Shown: positions 31,148-43,540, counted from the first letter of the stretch. The stretch: 64,000 nt of DNA from Roridomyces roridus (GCA_029378245.1 JARKIF010000025.1:62001-126000), one strand, 5' to 3'. A program made the numbers and translations. Notes: generated by a model from the letters alone, not told the origin.

Positions 31148-32570
31148 CTAAATGTGTGGAATGTATGTAGCCCAGTTCACATCCGTGTATGCCAAGGGCG
31201 GGAGGGATCGTAGTTCAGCGAGGGGTAGTGCTATGAGGAATAGACGTGCCAAAATATAAAGCAAGAGGAGAAGAAACGTCCAATAACGCCACAAGGCGCC
31301 AAAGATTCCTAAGATGCTTACCCCGAGTCTGTTTCCGAACTTTGTGGAGCTGCTGAAGAGTCGGAGATAAAGGAACCAGACGGGAGGAGTTGCCACAATA
31401 ATGACCGAGCAGACCCTCCACATCCACTTCTCCAGCGCTGTTGCGAACACGGTGTTCCACGCTGCACAGTGAACCGCACCGAACATTGAGCCGGTCAGCA
31501 CTGGGAAAAGACCGGCGCTCGTATCGAATGGGGTGTCTCTGGGTAGGGACCAGAAATCGGGAACGGATGCAGCGGCAACTCGGTAATGCTGCATTTCAAT
31601 CTGATTCAGGGTGGAATCAGTGCGTGTCGGATCGAATTCGAATTCCTCGACATTCAGCCTTGTCGACTCGGTCAAGTCCAAATGGGACTCCTCGACATCG
31701 AGGTTCCCAATTATCGTCGATAGAAAGCCGCCTAATCGCGAACTCTGAGTCGGGTTTCTCAGAGTGGTTAGGAGCTCGGGTAGAGACTGGGGTCCGGAGG
31801 CCAAAAAACCAGCGTCTCTCTGTGTAGTGGACGCAACCGTCATCTGCTGTTGGACCTCTAGAGGCTTGTTCCACCAGAGGACCCAGATGAAGACATTCAT
31901 TAGGACAAACGCCATTGTGGCAAGCTCCAGTTGAGTGACCAAAAGGTTTTGGTGAACGCGCGCTAGGCATTCTGTGATGAACCACAGGCCCTGAGCGAGT
32001 GCAACACCTTTGGACAATGCATCCCCCTTGCTCTTGTCCAAGATGTCTGCTATCTTGATGTTTCTGATGGCGCTCGGGATTCCAGGTTTCTCGAGGTCCT
32101 TCTTTGAATAGAGAACGCGTCCTTTTGGGTCGACAAATCCACCCATGGCGAAGAAAAATCCATGCGTCTTGGAGAGCCCGAATTCTGCAACACGGATATG
32201 TACAATTGAATCAACCGGATCACTCAAACCAATTGCTCCACACACCGTTCGATATTTTCCGCGCAGCAAAGTATTGTCTAGCGGCAAATCCCACCATGAT
32301 CTCCGGGGCAATGATCGCAATGAGCATCATCTTCAGCTTCCGCAAGAACAATGCCAGGGCACTCCGATCTGGCGCAGGAACGTTCGGGTGAACAGACACC
32401 CAGGTGCAAGCAAAGATGGTTGCGAGGCACCCCCAAATGATGCTGAGCAGCGTGCGGCAGTTGTTGATATCGTTGCAGGTGTCGTCAGTGCGAAGTTCCA
32501 GGGGACGAGGAACTGGGAAGGCCGCCCCATTCAGGGAGAGCAAATGGACGAGAGTGAGGAGGAGGAGCAT
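31148..32570 (-). CDS. Multi-pass membrane protein of a basidiomycete family of unknown function
   Basis: Two exons on the minus strand, 32570-32246 and 32184-31148, over a 61-nt intron, give 453 aa. The N-terminus is a signal-like hydrophobic stretch (MLLLLTLVHLLSLNGAAF). Then come a cysteine pair (CNDINNCRTLLSI), a membrane segment with WGCLATIFACTWVSVHPNVP, and LKMMLIAIIAPEIMVGFAARQ. FGLSKTHGFFFAMGGF follows. The C-terminal half has four or five more hydrophobic segments, among them FVLMNVFIWVLWWNKPLEV and TFLLLLLYILARLFLIALPL. The set HPNVP, APE and THGFFFAMGGF is what I recall from a large uncharacterised agaricomycete family. No enzymatic motif is visible. Confidence 0.8.
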
Positions 32571-33974
32571 GATGTGAGGGTCGAGGGGCAAAGCCGGGGC
32601 AGCGTGGGGTTAAAATTTGAATGAAGTGACAGGCTGTCCTATGTTGTGCGTTCCGAACAGAACCTGTACAAACTTGTGCAAGGCGTGAGAGCTGTCTCCA
32701 CACGCATGTCGATCCGGGGAGACAATAAAAGGAAGTCCTCGCTTGTCTGTGACGGTCGTCAGTCGTTGGTATCTCGTGCATCTCGTGCCTGAAAGCGAGA
32801 ACGAGACGTACGTAAAGATGAGCGAAGGACATCACTTCTCCCAAACGTCGCCCCACGGGCCACCGTGGCCGTGGCCCTCTTCAGCCTCGATCTCGCAATC
32901 CTCGACAAGCATAGACGGCAGGCAATTAACCTACCCCACGCGCGGAGGATCAGGCTCGCCCGTGTTTTTTGTTCATTTGGGAGCTTGTTGGGTTGTCGGG
33001 AGGATCAAAGAGGGAGTACGGTGGCGTTGACCTCGTTCCGGAAGAGGAGCATTGCCGAAAGTGGGGCGTGATGGTGAGGAGCTCGAGAAAGTCGTATCAT
33101 ATATTGACGTCCGGCATGGCGTGGACGCGTTGGATAATAAGAGGCGGAGGTCCGGGAGACATCCAGCGAGATCGCCAGGTTTACCGCTACGTCAAGGTAA
33201 ACCCGCTGTGGACTGAGCCTGCCAGGAGGATCAGTGAATGTGCCACTACGAGGCGATATGGGACGTACGCTTCACCGTGGTAGACCACCCCTGCATGCGT
33301 GTCCTATTCAAGTCTCAGCGCGGTGACAACGGCTCCGCTGACAGCATGTAATGAGGAGCATCGCTGGTGCGGAAGGGAAGCTGTGCCGAGCCACCAATAA
33401 GCCATAGGGTCGTACCACATCCTGGAAGAGCATCATCTCCGCAGCGCGTAGCGTCGTCGCCATTCATCGTGGAGTACGTAGGAGGTGCTTTGGCACAGTG
33501 GGAAGCGTGCAGCATATGGAAGGGATATGGAAGGGTGACAGGACGTTGGGTATGTCTTTCGTCATCGAAAGGGAAGGGAAATTCCGGACGACGAGGCCGG
33601 CAACGATAGAGACTAGGCAAAGGTCAGTGCGATGGATGGGACGCGTGCATAACGCACCTGTCTCGATGATTCATGTAACATCTCCCCTAGAACCAGTAGC
33701 ATGTCGGCCTCGCAGGTCTGGTACTGAGGTAGACCCGATGCTCTTGGAGTCGACTGCGGGCAGCGGATGTCGGAGGCTCGGAGCGAGTACGTCAAGAATG
33801 GACCACAAAAGATGGCCCTGTGTAGTGTATTGTCCCCGAAGCTGTCAGTCCCCGAGTGTGAAAGACTTGGGGTTGTATTGGCTGTGGAGGAGCCGTGCAA
33901 GAGCCGTGGTGAAGAGTCGGAAGACAAGGGCGGATCAGCTTAGATAAGCATCACACCGCTTGTTCCGTACCACC
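32571..33974. other. Gap without a supported gene
   Basis: Frames of 100-150 codons exist on both strands (for example 33498-33947 on + and 33927-33613 on -), but none shows a domain, an intron structure that extends it, or a protein-like composition over its length. This stretch also holds the promoters of the divergent membrane-protein and F-box genes. Confidence 0.4.
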
Positions 33975-35471
33975 ATGGCCGTCCCACAGGAGCTCGTAGA
34001 TCTCATCATCGACGACCTGGAGGGCGACACGACCAGTCTCAGATCATGCTGCCTCGCCGCGCGCACCTTTGTCCTGCCCGCCCAGGTCCACCTCTTCAAA
34101 AAGATTGAATTCCACCCGCCTGAGCCCACCGGAGGAGTCCCATGCCGAAGATTCTACGAGATAATCGCCGTATCTCCTCACCTCACTGCGCTCGTTCAAG
34201 ACCTGCGGATTATCATGGGGGAAGTCAAGTATGCACGTATCCCTTCCTGGCTGGTGACCGAGGGGACGCTTGCGGATATCCTCCCTCTGCTCAAACTGAG
34301 ACACATATCCATCGTCGGGGAGCCGAGCCATGGGAAATGGATCAGGCCTTACAATTTGGAATGGGACCAGTTGGGTGCCTCCCTCCAATCTGCGATGGTC
34401 AATATCCTGTCTTCGCCGACTTTGGAGTCCGTGGAGCTCGAGGGCGTTGTCATAGGAACTACTCTCGCTTCTGAGTGAAGCATCCAACCTCAAGTCGCTC
34501 TCCATCTCGAGTGTCTTCTTCTCCTCGAGGACATACGTTCATGACGGAAAATATTCCCGGCGTTGGCACCCCAAGCTTACCTCCCTCTTCATGGCGGAAC
34601 GCGGATGCCACTGGTTTTGCGACCATTTCGTGAATGCCCAAATCGACTTGTCCGGCCTTGTCACGCTCACGCTCGCACCGACGGCCTTCACCGGCACATG
34701 GGAGGATAAATTAACCGAAATCGCTGGCTACAATCGTCTTGAAAATCTAACGCTACATAATTCCAGTGAGTTTTACCCATGTTTCCTTGAGACCGTCGGA
34801 ATAACTGGAGTGAATTTAGTTTCAACTGAGATATTCGACTCCATTTTAATCCCTAACCTTCGTTCACTGCACGTAGTCCGCAGATGCAACGCACTGGATG
34901 AAATGATGGTCACTATATTCAACGTCATCCCGGTGAACTCAAACTTCGAGACGATAACGCTCGACGCAAAGCCGATCCCCTTCCGCGTGGAGTCGTCCCA
35001 ACTGCAAGAAGCAATAGACGTTCTCCTCGCTCACGCCGATCGTTTGCGAATGGTGCAGCTCAGAGTCATAACCAGTCGCGACGAATTCCTGGAGTGGGAG
35101 GAGACAACGCGTCCTTTGTTGCACACCCTGGATGAGCGGGGCTTACTAGTGCTGACACAACTGCCGGGTGCGTGGATGTTACAACATTTCCGTCTCCTTG
35201 CTAATGAAGATTCTAGATCCATTCAGAGTAGCTACGTAGCTCACAACCCAGCGATAGAGGTTCATGCAGACAATGTAAGTTGTGGAAATGGCAGCCCCCG
35301 CAAAAACTCGAGCCACATCTTGAGACTGACATCCAGTTCCTCGCCCGGTCCGTTCTCAGCAAACCCGTCACGCCTCTCAAAACGGTTCCCTTTGTACTTT
35401 CGGCACATGCGTTGAGACATGCGTGTAAGGCATGTCGGCTCGACATGCCTCGGACTTTGCCCCCTGTATAA
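33975..35471 (+). pseudogene. F-box-like protein with one internal frameshift
   Basis: The start MAVPQELVDLIIDDL with SLRSCCLAARTFVLPAQ is a typical agaricomycete F-box, which would recruit targets to an SCF ubiquitin ligase; leucine-rich-like repeats follow. The first frame runs to about 34455 (ELEGVVIG) and the next conserved block, LLSLLSEASNLKSLSISSV, is one base out of frame with no intron between. A 54-nt intron (34766-34819) joins LENLTLHNS to FDSILIPNLRSLHVV. A further intron (35275-35336) leads to a short last exon ending at 35471. The single frameshift may be a true lesion or a sequencing error. All other joins keep frame. Confidence 0.65.
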
Positions 35472-35763
35472 GTACGGCCTGGGTTGCGGCTTTGTTGCAG
35501 CTGGTAGTAAAAATCTTCACCATTGTAGAGTCTGCCTGGTCCAGGATACATTTTGCTTCTTTGCCATGTTCAACTGCGTAAGTAACCGACCAATTTTTGT
35601 TAGTTTACACTGCCATTGACCTCGGAAATATTCAACCACCGGAGACCGGTGCCTCCCTCTGATTATTGAACAGAAGATACAATTTTGATTCTTGTAAACC
35701 TTTTACATTTTTGTGGCAATTCAATTTACAAAGAAAATCCGAAAAAAAACCCTGCATTCTCTG
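35472..35763. other. Short gap between convergent genes
   Basis: AT-rich 3' flanks of the F-box-like and NLR genes; no feature seen. Confidence 0.4.
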
Positions 35764-38700
35764 TCAGACTGTCATACCCAACTCTCTACGTGTTTTGATC
35801 CAATTGCCAGTGACCCTCACTGTCTGTGGATGGTGCACTCCCAGAATTCTGTTCCTTTTTTCAACCACTAAGAATTGAAGTTCTGCCGCTTCATGAAACT
35901 TTGACACAGTGTAGTAGGTGGTGGCAAGATTCTCCATGGCAGAAAGTATGCTCAGATGATCCTCTCCCACTGTATCCCTTGATCTTGCAAGTACCACAAG
36001 CCCCAGCTCTTGGGCCTTCTCGAATTTTCCCAGGCTTCGATATGTGTTTATCAAATTCAAACAACCATTGAGGGTGTGTGGGTGATCTCCTCCCAGGATA
36101 TTCTTCCGTTTTTCAAGAACAAGCTCTTGCAGCCCCTCAGCTTCTGAGAATTTCCCAAGATTCTGGAGGGTTGCAGCCATATGCCCCATGGCACTCAGTG
36201 TATCTGGATGCTCTTCCCCCAAAATTCGTCTTCGCTTGGCAAGTACCACCAACCCAAGCTTTTCAGCCTGCTCAAAATTGCCCAACTCTCGGTAAGTAGC
36301 AGCCAAATTGGCCATGAAAATGAGAGTGTTTGGATGATCTTCTCCCAACAGTGCTGTCTGTGCATTCAACACTTCAAGTTCAAGTTCAGCAGCTTCCACT
36401 AATTTTCCGAGGTTGCAGTAAGTTGCAGCCAAGTTTGCCATCGCAGTAAGCGTTTCTGGGTGACCGCGTCCAAGAAGCTTCTCCATTTTTTCCACTACCT
36501 GAAGCTCCATCTCCTCTGCCTGCACATTCATGCCTAGATCTCTGTAAGTCCCAGCTAGATTCCCCATAGCTTCTAAGGTATCTGGATGATCCTCACCCAG
36601 AATCTCCTTTCTTTTTGTGAGTACCATGAAATCCAATTCCTGGGCTTTTTCAAATTTGCACAACTCCTTGTATGCATTTGCCAGATGTGAAATTGCCTGG
36701 ATAGTCTGTGGATGGTTTGTCCCCAACACTTTCTTCTGTTTCTCAATTACAAGAAGGCCAAGCTCTTCTGCCTTGTTGTAGTTACCCAAATCACAATAAG
36801 TGTCAGCTAGATGAGCCAGGGCACTGAGGGTTTGAGGATCATCCTCTCCAAGTAGGATCTTTGATTTTTCAAGGGCTACACGTCCCAGACCTTCAGCTTT
36901 CTCTAACATCCCCAAGTCGTGGTAAGTTACTGCTAATTGTATCATTGCAGTGAGGGTAGCAGTGTGGTTCTCCCCAAGTATGGACTCCCGTTTTGCCAGA
37001 ACAATAGACTGCAAACTGGCGGCTTGGTGAAATTTTCCTAGGTTCCTGTATGTACCAGCCAGATCTGCCATTGCAGTCAGAGTGAGTGGATTCTCTTCTG
37101 TCAAAGTCTTGATGGAATTTTGAAGTGCCATCATCTGCAGTTCTTCTGCCTTGGTGAATTTTCCAAAAAGCTGGTATGCACGCCCATAGCGAGCACTCCA
37201 TTCAGATGCTGTATCCAAACCTAATTTGTTCAGATGTGGCAACCAGTATTGGCATGCAGATTGCAAATCCTCTTCCGGAATATGTGTGATAGCCATTCCT
37301 ACTAAATCAACCATATGGGAGTGCCACTTGATTGGATCATCAACTGTGCTCTGACTCCAACTATGCACAAGTGGATGAATTGAGAATTTTCCGATCTTGG
37401 GTTCCATAGTAATCAAGGAGCAAGCCTGAAGTTCAGCTGTTATTTCACTGAACCGAAGTGAAGTCCAGATTCCAGTGGGCCTGGTGAATTGAGCAAGGAC
37501 ACTGATTGAGCCATGGTGTTGCGTTTCGAAGCAGTTGTGACTGTTGAGCAGAAACTCAGAGGCACTTTTGAAGATATCTTCAGAAATGCCAGAATGATGG
37601 ATGAAGGAACACAGCTGGAGAAGAATCTGGGCAGCCTGGCTGAGTTGGTCAAAGCTGAGCTGCAGTGTGGTATGAACTGTCCGTTCATAAGCACTGTGGG
37701 ATTGATCAGGCTTCCTTTTCAGCAACTGAGACTGATTTTCGGCATGCAGTTTCAGATAGCTGTGAAGGGATCCAGATGCTGCAATGAAGGCACCTGCCTG
37801 AGTTATTGCCAGAGGCAAGTACCATAAGGCCTGTTCAAGAGATATAAGATTACTTGGATTGCAACCAAGTGAGTACAAACCTTCACAATGTTTGCGGCCA
37901 TTAAAGCATTTTCAGGGGTTGCTTCTTCTGCTGCACTTCTGAGCAAGAGTGCAACAGCCTCCGGCTCCTCCATGTCAGATACATGGGAGTGATGATCAGC
38001 GTACACTCGAAGCCCCAGATTTCGAGAGGTGATTAGGATGTTTCCGTGGTTGCATTGGGGAAAATATTGGTCCAGATCAATTTTTGGATCATCCGCATTG
38101 TCGAAAAACAGCAGCCATCTCTCTTGATTGTTTTTGAGCCAGATCAAAGCATCTTGCTGGGTAGCTCCGGCATTCCTGACAATGGCCACATTCTCCAGGC
38201 TGGTGCCAATGGTATCATGGCTGCTTGCGTCAATAAAGAAGATATCTGAAAACCTGGAGAAGATGTCAAATGTCAGTATACTGTGTACAGAACACAAACT
38301 TACTGAACACTGGATTGTTCAATATATTTAAGGGCAATCTGTGTTTTCCCAGAGCCACCCAGACCACGGAGAAGACAAATATGTTGTTTCTTTAGATCTG
38401 TGGTGAAAAATTTGTGGATTCCATTCAGGATTTCTTGTCTTCCATGGAATATCCTTGATGGAGCGGGGCAGGCATGAGCAACCTTATGATATTCAGATGC
38501 TCCTTCTCCTGTGAGATTATGGTGGATAAACTTGAGCATATGGAGAAGAAAAAAAGAGGTTGCACTTACCAACAGACATCTGTCTGCCATGAGGCAAATG
38601 AAACCCAATTCGCAGGGAGGCACGGAACTGGATTGCCAATTAACAAAGGCCACAAAGTATAATCCAAATTTTCATCACCACAAAATCCTCACGGAACTTA

Positions 38701-39271
38701 TTTATTTGAGTCTGGTATTCACTGATTTGATCCGTGATGTTGTGGAAATTGAAGATTTCTCTAGCATGACCATAGAGCCCTTGATGTTTTTCTGTCAAAG
38801 CCGCAACAGTTTTGATAATGTCTTGCAGACACCTAATAATCCATGTTGAGTTGAATCAGGGATTGATGGAGTGACATACTTCTCAAACTCTTCGCATAGA
38901 CCTTTGAACTCGGTGGCTGCTGTTGGCCCGTGTGCTTCCACTTCATGTTTAATGATCTTCATAACCCGTTGAATGTCTTCGCACAAATCCTTCAAGTCCC
39001 GTCGATTTTTACGAACTTGCTTCAATCAAGGTGTGTGTGAAAACATCTAAAAAAGCTCATCATTGGTACATACCTCTACCATTTCGAGCAACAACACAAC
39101 TGCCCCAAAGGCACTTTTGATGTATGGGAAAGGCACAAATTCTCCTGCACATTCCATTGCCTTTGCAGTCAAAAGAGCGGGCCCAACCCAATTAGAAGCT
39201 CCTTCTGACAACAACTTGGTTCCCCAGTGCCGTCGTTTGGGGACAGTGGAAGAGGGATTTTTTGAAGGCAT
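35764..39271 (-). CDS. NLR-type STAND ATPase: MLKL-NTD-like domain, NB-ARC, TPR array
   Basis: A complete fungal NLR of 1064 aa, expected to sense a ligand through its repeats and trigger a cell-death or defence response through its N-terminus. Seven minus-strand exons keep frame: 39271-39074, 39019-38880, 38832-38679, 38627-38570, 38508-38304, 38253-37881 and 37830-35764. Residues ~1-175 are an all-helical MLKL-NTD/HeLo-like domain (IKSAFGAVVLLLEMVEQVR, DIQRVMKIIKHEVEAHG). The NB-ARC follows with P-loop GLGGSGKTQ at ~232-240, Walker B WLLFFDNADD near 300 and the LPLAITQAG motif near 380. From ~610 to the end run about eleven 42-residue kinesin-light-chain-type TPRs (GEDHPDTL...NLAATYRDLG pattern), close enough to suggest recent repeat turnover. 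The locus looks clearly more AT-rich than its neighbours. Confidence 0.9.
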
Positions 39272-39839
39272 GTGGAGGGAAGAAAAGAATGGTTATTACC
39301 CGGGGTCTGGAGCAATATTTAAGGGCGGTGTTGAGCACAGGCTTCACCGTGACAGTTGGACTGCCATCGTGGAAATAATCCCACAGGAAATAAAAATATA
39401 TGAGACAACCAATCTTGACACATGTTCTAAAGCAAGGGTTCTTGCACTCTAGTCTGCAAAAGTGCAGGGTGTTAGGGGTGCACGCTTGAAGCCGATACAG
39501 TTGTGAGGATGCTGCTACATACGTGGTCAAGCATTCCAGGAATCAAATGAACGCTTGCATTGCCTCCATTGCTGTATCTGTCAACCAAATTATGTAAAAC
39601 CAACCCTCCGATCGGTACCATGTTCCGTCAGAAGCTTGGGTAGCCGAGGTTCTTCCCTTGTTCTTCCTATGTCTCTCACCGCCCTGAAAACCATGATTTT
39701 ATTTCCTGTTCCCGCCTCATTTCCGAGAGGGCGGCGCTGTTCGGATCCTACCGGCCCTAGGCCCCTATCCCGCGCACAAAGGTCACAGTCAAGACTGTAC
39801 CTAACTCACTTCAACCGACTGCTACGAGAGGGTACTCAC
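39272..39839. other. Upstream region of the NLR gene
   Basis: No gene or repeat supported. It should contain the NLR promoter; composition changes from AT-rich to GC-rich at about 39600. Confidence 0.35.
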
Positions 39840-40398
39840 CAAGCATGGAAACGCAAATACAGTCCACTGCGCAGCCAGGGCTCTGTTCATGCAGCAAACA
39901 CACTTGTGCCACAAACAGCCTGCCGGACGCGAATACGACATCCCCACCGCAGACAGCGACAACGGCAGCGGGGAAGCCGTACGCCCAGAGAGGCGCGGAT
40001 GGTTTGATGATGGCGAATTTAGCAAGGCTCCGACCGAGGCCAGTTATAATTAGTAGCGTTCCGCAAGCTGTAGGTTAAAGTTGCATACATTATTAGCAAG
40101 GTCCGCGCATGCAGGGCGGTCATGAGCGGGCAAAAGCGCAGGGCATACAGCCCGTACTCTAGCCGTGGTTCGCCGACGAGCCCTGACTTGGCACGACAAT
40201 CACTAGAACGAGGCCGGCTGTGAGGTAGAACGCGCCGATCCAAGCGACATGTTTATCGGCCCCCGTACTCGGGCGATCAGCGTCGATGAGAAGGATGCCG
40301 CCGGCATGATATTTCTGCCAGTAGGTAAAGCAGCTGAGCGCCACGAGGCCATTTGGATGTTGGGAGGTTAAATAGAAGATGTATGTAAATGAGGGCAA
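39840..40398 (-). pseudogene. Decayed MFS drug/H+ antiporter-type transporter
   Basis: Two pieces of a major facilitator superfamily transporter remain. The upstream piece (40398-40159) contains KHVAWIGAFYLTAGLVLVIV, typical of the helix after the first half-domain loop. The downstream piece (about 40060-39845) reads IKPSAPLWAYGFPAAVVAV and DVVFASGRLFVAQVCL, typical of the late helices. The helices between are missing, the two pieces are in different frames, and no start or end is preserved. This is a relic rather than a spliced gene. Confidence 0.6.
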
Positions 40399-41238
40399 CG
40401 GACTTGGTATATTGACTCAGGACTGCGGCCCTGCGTTCCGATAGGAGCCCCGGCTGAGAGGTCGCAAACGCAGCGGATTGGCCTCGAGATGGTGGGGACG
40501 CGTCTGCGAGAACGTATGTGCATCAAGATAGTATCCATCCAATATGCATGCATACAGAGGACAAGGTGAATGCAGAGACGAGCCATTGGAGGTTTGAGTA
40601 TGTACGCGGGCCTGAAATTACCGTCCCGCTTCAACCTATGTAGTGATGACGGACTTGTGTTTGTAATTTGGCTGTGGTTCCTGGAAGTTTGCTTGGCCCG
40701 CGATGAAAACCGAGCAGACCGTTCTGGTAGTTATTGACACGACACCTAGATAGATCTTTAGTGAATTGAGATGCGCCATAGCATAGAGATCCGGCGTCAG
40801 ATCTTCAGAGATAGTCGTCAAATGGATCACATCTTCCAGACCGAAATTGAGAAGAATCCCAGCCTCCAGGTGAAGCATGCCAGTACGGGCGTTAGAACAT
40901 TGAGTGAGAGCCGATTCAAAGCTACCAGAGGGAAGAACAATCGAGAGCCAGAAAAACAAGCGGCATCGAAAATTGCCACATGGTGGTGTGAAGCAAAGAG
41001 GAGTGCCGGCAATCATGATGTGATCCGGAAGCACAGCCTGTCGCCGAGTCACACTGCCTCGGAGTGCCTCCTGACGCCTTGACCGCAATGAGTAGGAACT
41101 TCCATAAGCTGCTGCGCCCCCGCAAATCGCGAGACCTGGCAGAAATTCCAGGGGTGCGCGCAGTTTGATGGATTACACGGCGGCCTGCGCCGCAGCCGGC
41201 CGAAGCAGCGGCTACACGTGCTTTTCATTCAAGCCGCC
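40399..41238. other. Gap with a hydrophobic minus-strand frame
   Basis: A minus-strand frame (about 41027-40636) has hydrophobic parts (CRLFFWLSIVLPSGSF, LEDVIHLTTISEDLTPD) but no family I recognise and no clear introns; it may belong to the same eroded locus as the MFS relic. The right end holds the promoter of the FAD oxidase. Confidence 0.25.
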
Positions 41239-43243
41239 ATGTTCTCCATTCTGCGTATCCCGCTGCTAGCCTCCTGGCTAGGCTCGTTCTTTTCCGACCC
41301 GCGTACTTGCAAAATCATCCCTCAAGACACATCCTGGCCATCCGACACCGAGTGGCGCAGCTTCAATGACTCGGTCGGCGGCCGTCTGATCAAGACGATT
41401 CCCATCGCCCAGGCTTGCCATCTACCAAACTACGACGAAGAGAAATGTGCGGAGGTCAGGGAGAACTGGCATGCGTCTACTTTCCAGCTGAGTGCTTCGT
41501 GTACTGGTCTAAAATCTCGTGCTAACACCAATATGCAGTGCGAAGAGCTCCTCGTCCATGATGACGCCATTCTTTGCGAATCTCAGCTGTGACCCGTTCA
41601 CCCAGCCAGAAGATCGCTGCATCACAGGGACTTATGTGCAGTATGCGGTCAACGTGTCGCGGCCGGTACATATCCAGAAAACCCTCGCCTTTGTCAAGAA
41701 GCACAATATCCGATTTGTCGTGCGGAATACGGGGCACGAGTGAGTGTATGAAGCTTTCTTCTGGAATGCACCTGAGGACGCTACAGCTATATGGGCAAAT
41801 CGACGGGCGCCAACGCGTTGTCGATCTGGACGCACTTCCTCACAGAGACCAAGTGGATAGACGACTTCGTGTCGCCATCCTATCGAGGACCGGCGGTCCG
41901 AGCTCAAGCCGGCGTCATAGCTGATATGCTATACGAGCTCGCAGACTCCAAGGGATATGCGGTCGTCGGCGGAGAATGCCCGGTGTGTGAATTCGACTCA
42001 TCCTATCCAACCTAACTTTGTCACAGTCCGTTGGAATCGCTGGCGGATACACGCAAGGCGGCGGGCACTCTATGCTGAGTTCTGTACACGGACTGGCGGC
42101 GGACCAGACTCTCTCGTTCGAAGTGATAACCACAGAGGGTAAATTCCTCGTAGCCTCGCCGACGGAGAACAGCAACCTCTACTGGGCACTCAGCGGAGGG
42201 GTGCGTCCAATCACTCCTCACTTATCTTCATCGTCGATCTAACCAGTCGAAGGGCGGCGGCACCTACGCAATCGTCTGGTCCATGACCATAAAAGTTCAC
42301 AAAGACACCCCGATAAGCGTAGCCACCGTCACTTTCTCCGCTGCCGGCCTATCTCCAGAAGTATATTGGGCAGGAATCAACGCGTACCACCTCAACACAC
42401 CCACGTTCACCGCAGCAGGGGGCTTCGCTCTATCGACATACACAGCAGAGTCCTTCCGCCTCGGACCACTCGCTTGGCCAGACCTCCTCCCAGTCAGCGC
42501 AATCCTACTCCTCCAACCCTTCTTAACATCCCTCGACGCGCTCGGTATATCCTATGAGACCTCCCTCGTAGTACACCCCAGCTTCCTCAACGCCTCCCGC
42601 AGCGTAGCGACGACCGCCGACTATACCGTCGGGACGTGGCACTTTGGCGGGCGTCTCCTCCCGCGGTCCCTCTGGTCGAAGGCGGAGTCGTTTTCCCAGA
42701 TGAAACGTGTGATTAGGGACATCGTCGAGGATGGCGGGATCACTTTCGATGTCGCGATGCGTGCGAGGAGGGTGGAGGGCAGTCCGGAGAATGCTGTTCT
42801 TCCTGCGTGGAGGGATGCTGAGCGGTTGTTTATTCCAATGTTGTGCGTCTTCGAATCTCAAAGTCAAGTATCTCACTAACAAGCTGTTTAAACGCAGATT
42901 CTGGGACGACAACGCGAGCTGGGACGAAATCCTTCAGACGCGCGACAAGATAACATACAAGTTTGGAGACCCGCTGCGCGAGTTGACGCCGGGCGGGGGT
43001 GCGTATCTTAACGAGGTGCGTCTCTCACTCATTCACTCACTCGTCTACCATCGCTCACGGGAGATGCAGGCCGATACATCCGACCCGGACTGGAAGACCG
43101 CGTTTTACGGCGAGAATTATGCGCGTCTCCTCGCCGTAAAGGACCGCTACGATCCGGGGCAGCTTTTGTATGGGTCGACTGCTGTTGGTGGGGATCGGTG
43201 GGTGGAGGAGGAGGGTGGGAGGTTGTGTCCAGTTGCGGTGTGA
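41239..43243 (+). CDS. Secreted FAD-linked oxidase (berberine-bridge/AA7 type)
   Basis: A flavoprotein oxidoreductase of the PCMH/berberine-bridge group, acting on alcohols, oligosaccharides or secondary metabolites outside the cell. Seven exons fit: 41239-41486, 41539-41739, 41787-41982, 42027-42200, 42247-42842, 42898-43015 and 43070-43243, giving 568 aa. A signal-like N-terminus (MFSILRIPLLASWLGSFF) precedes the FAD-binding domain. That domain has FVVRNTGHDYMGKSTGANAL, where the His of RNTGHD is the usual covalent flavin site, AQAGVIADMLY, and GGYTQGGGHSMLSSVHGLAA. The BBE C-terminal block is complete: NEADTSDPDWKTAFYGENYA then LAVKDRYDPGQLLYG. The first intron is unusual: either a GC-AG intron (41487-41538) or a 40-nt GT-AG intron (41499-41538); both keep frame. 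Confidence 0.9.
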
Positions 43244-43540
43244 GTTTGAATCTTCTGGTTCTCAAACACGAAAAGAAACATGGGCACACTGTGGAATTCA
43301 AGGAAATCTGAATGGCGTGTGTCGAATGCATTGAAGCCTAGGTACTTACAAGGCTATGTGACTTCAGCCGCAAACTGGGGATGCTCGCAGAATTCTAGTG
43401 CCCCGGCAGGTATCCTCTGGGTCTTGGTCTCCCATATTGGCAACATTGCTGCTGAGCTTCGTGATTCGTCAATTCTCATCTAATTGAAACTTCCAAGTTC
43501 AAAATACGCAACCACTCTAGCCGCTGAATATGTGTTTCTT

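Noticed and set aside
33498..33947. A 149-codon + strand frame before the F-box-like gene
   Set aside because: Composition is not protein-like and it lies in the expected promoter; an equally long frame exists on the other strand.
37831..37880. Possible upstream start of a separate TPR protein at 37878
   Set aside because: The frame enters a clear GT-AG intron; the NB-ARC exon upstream joins in phase, so the TPR part belongs to the NLR.
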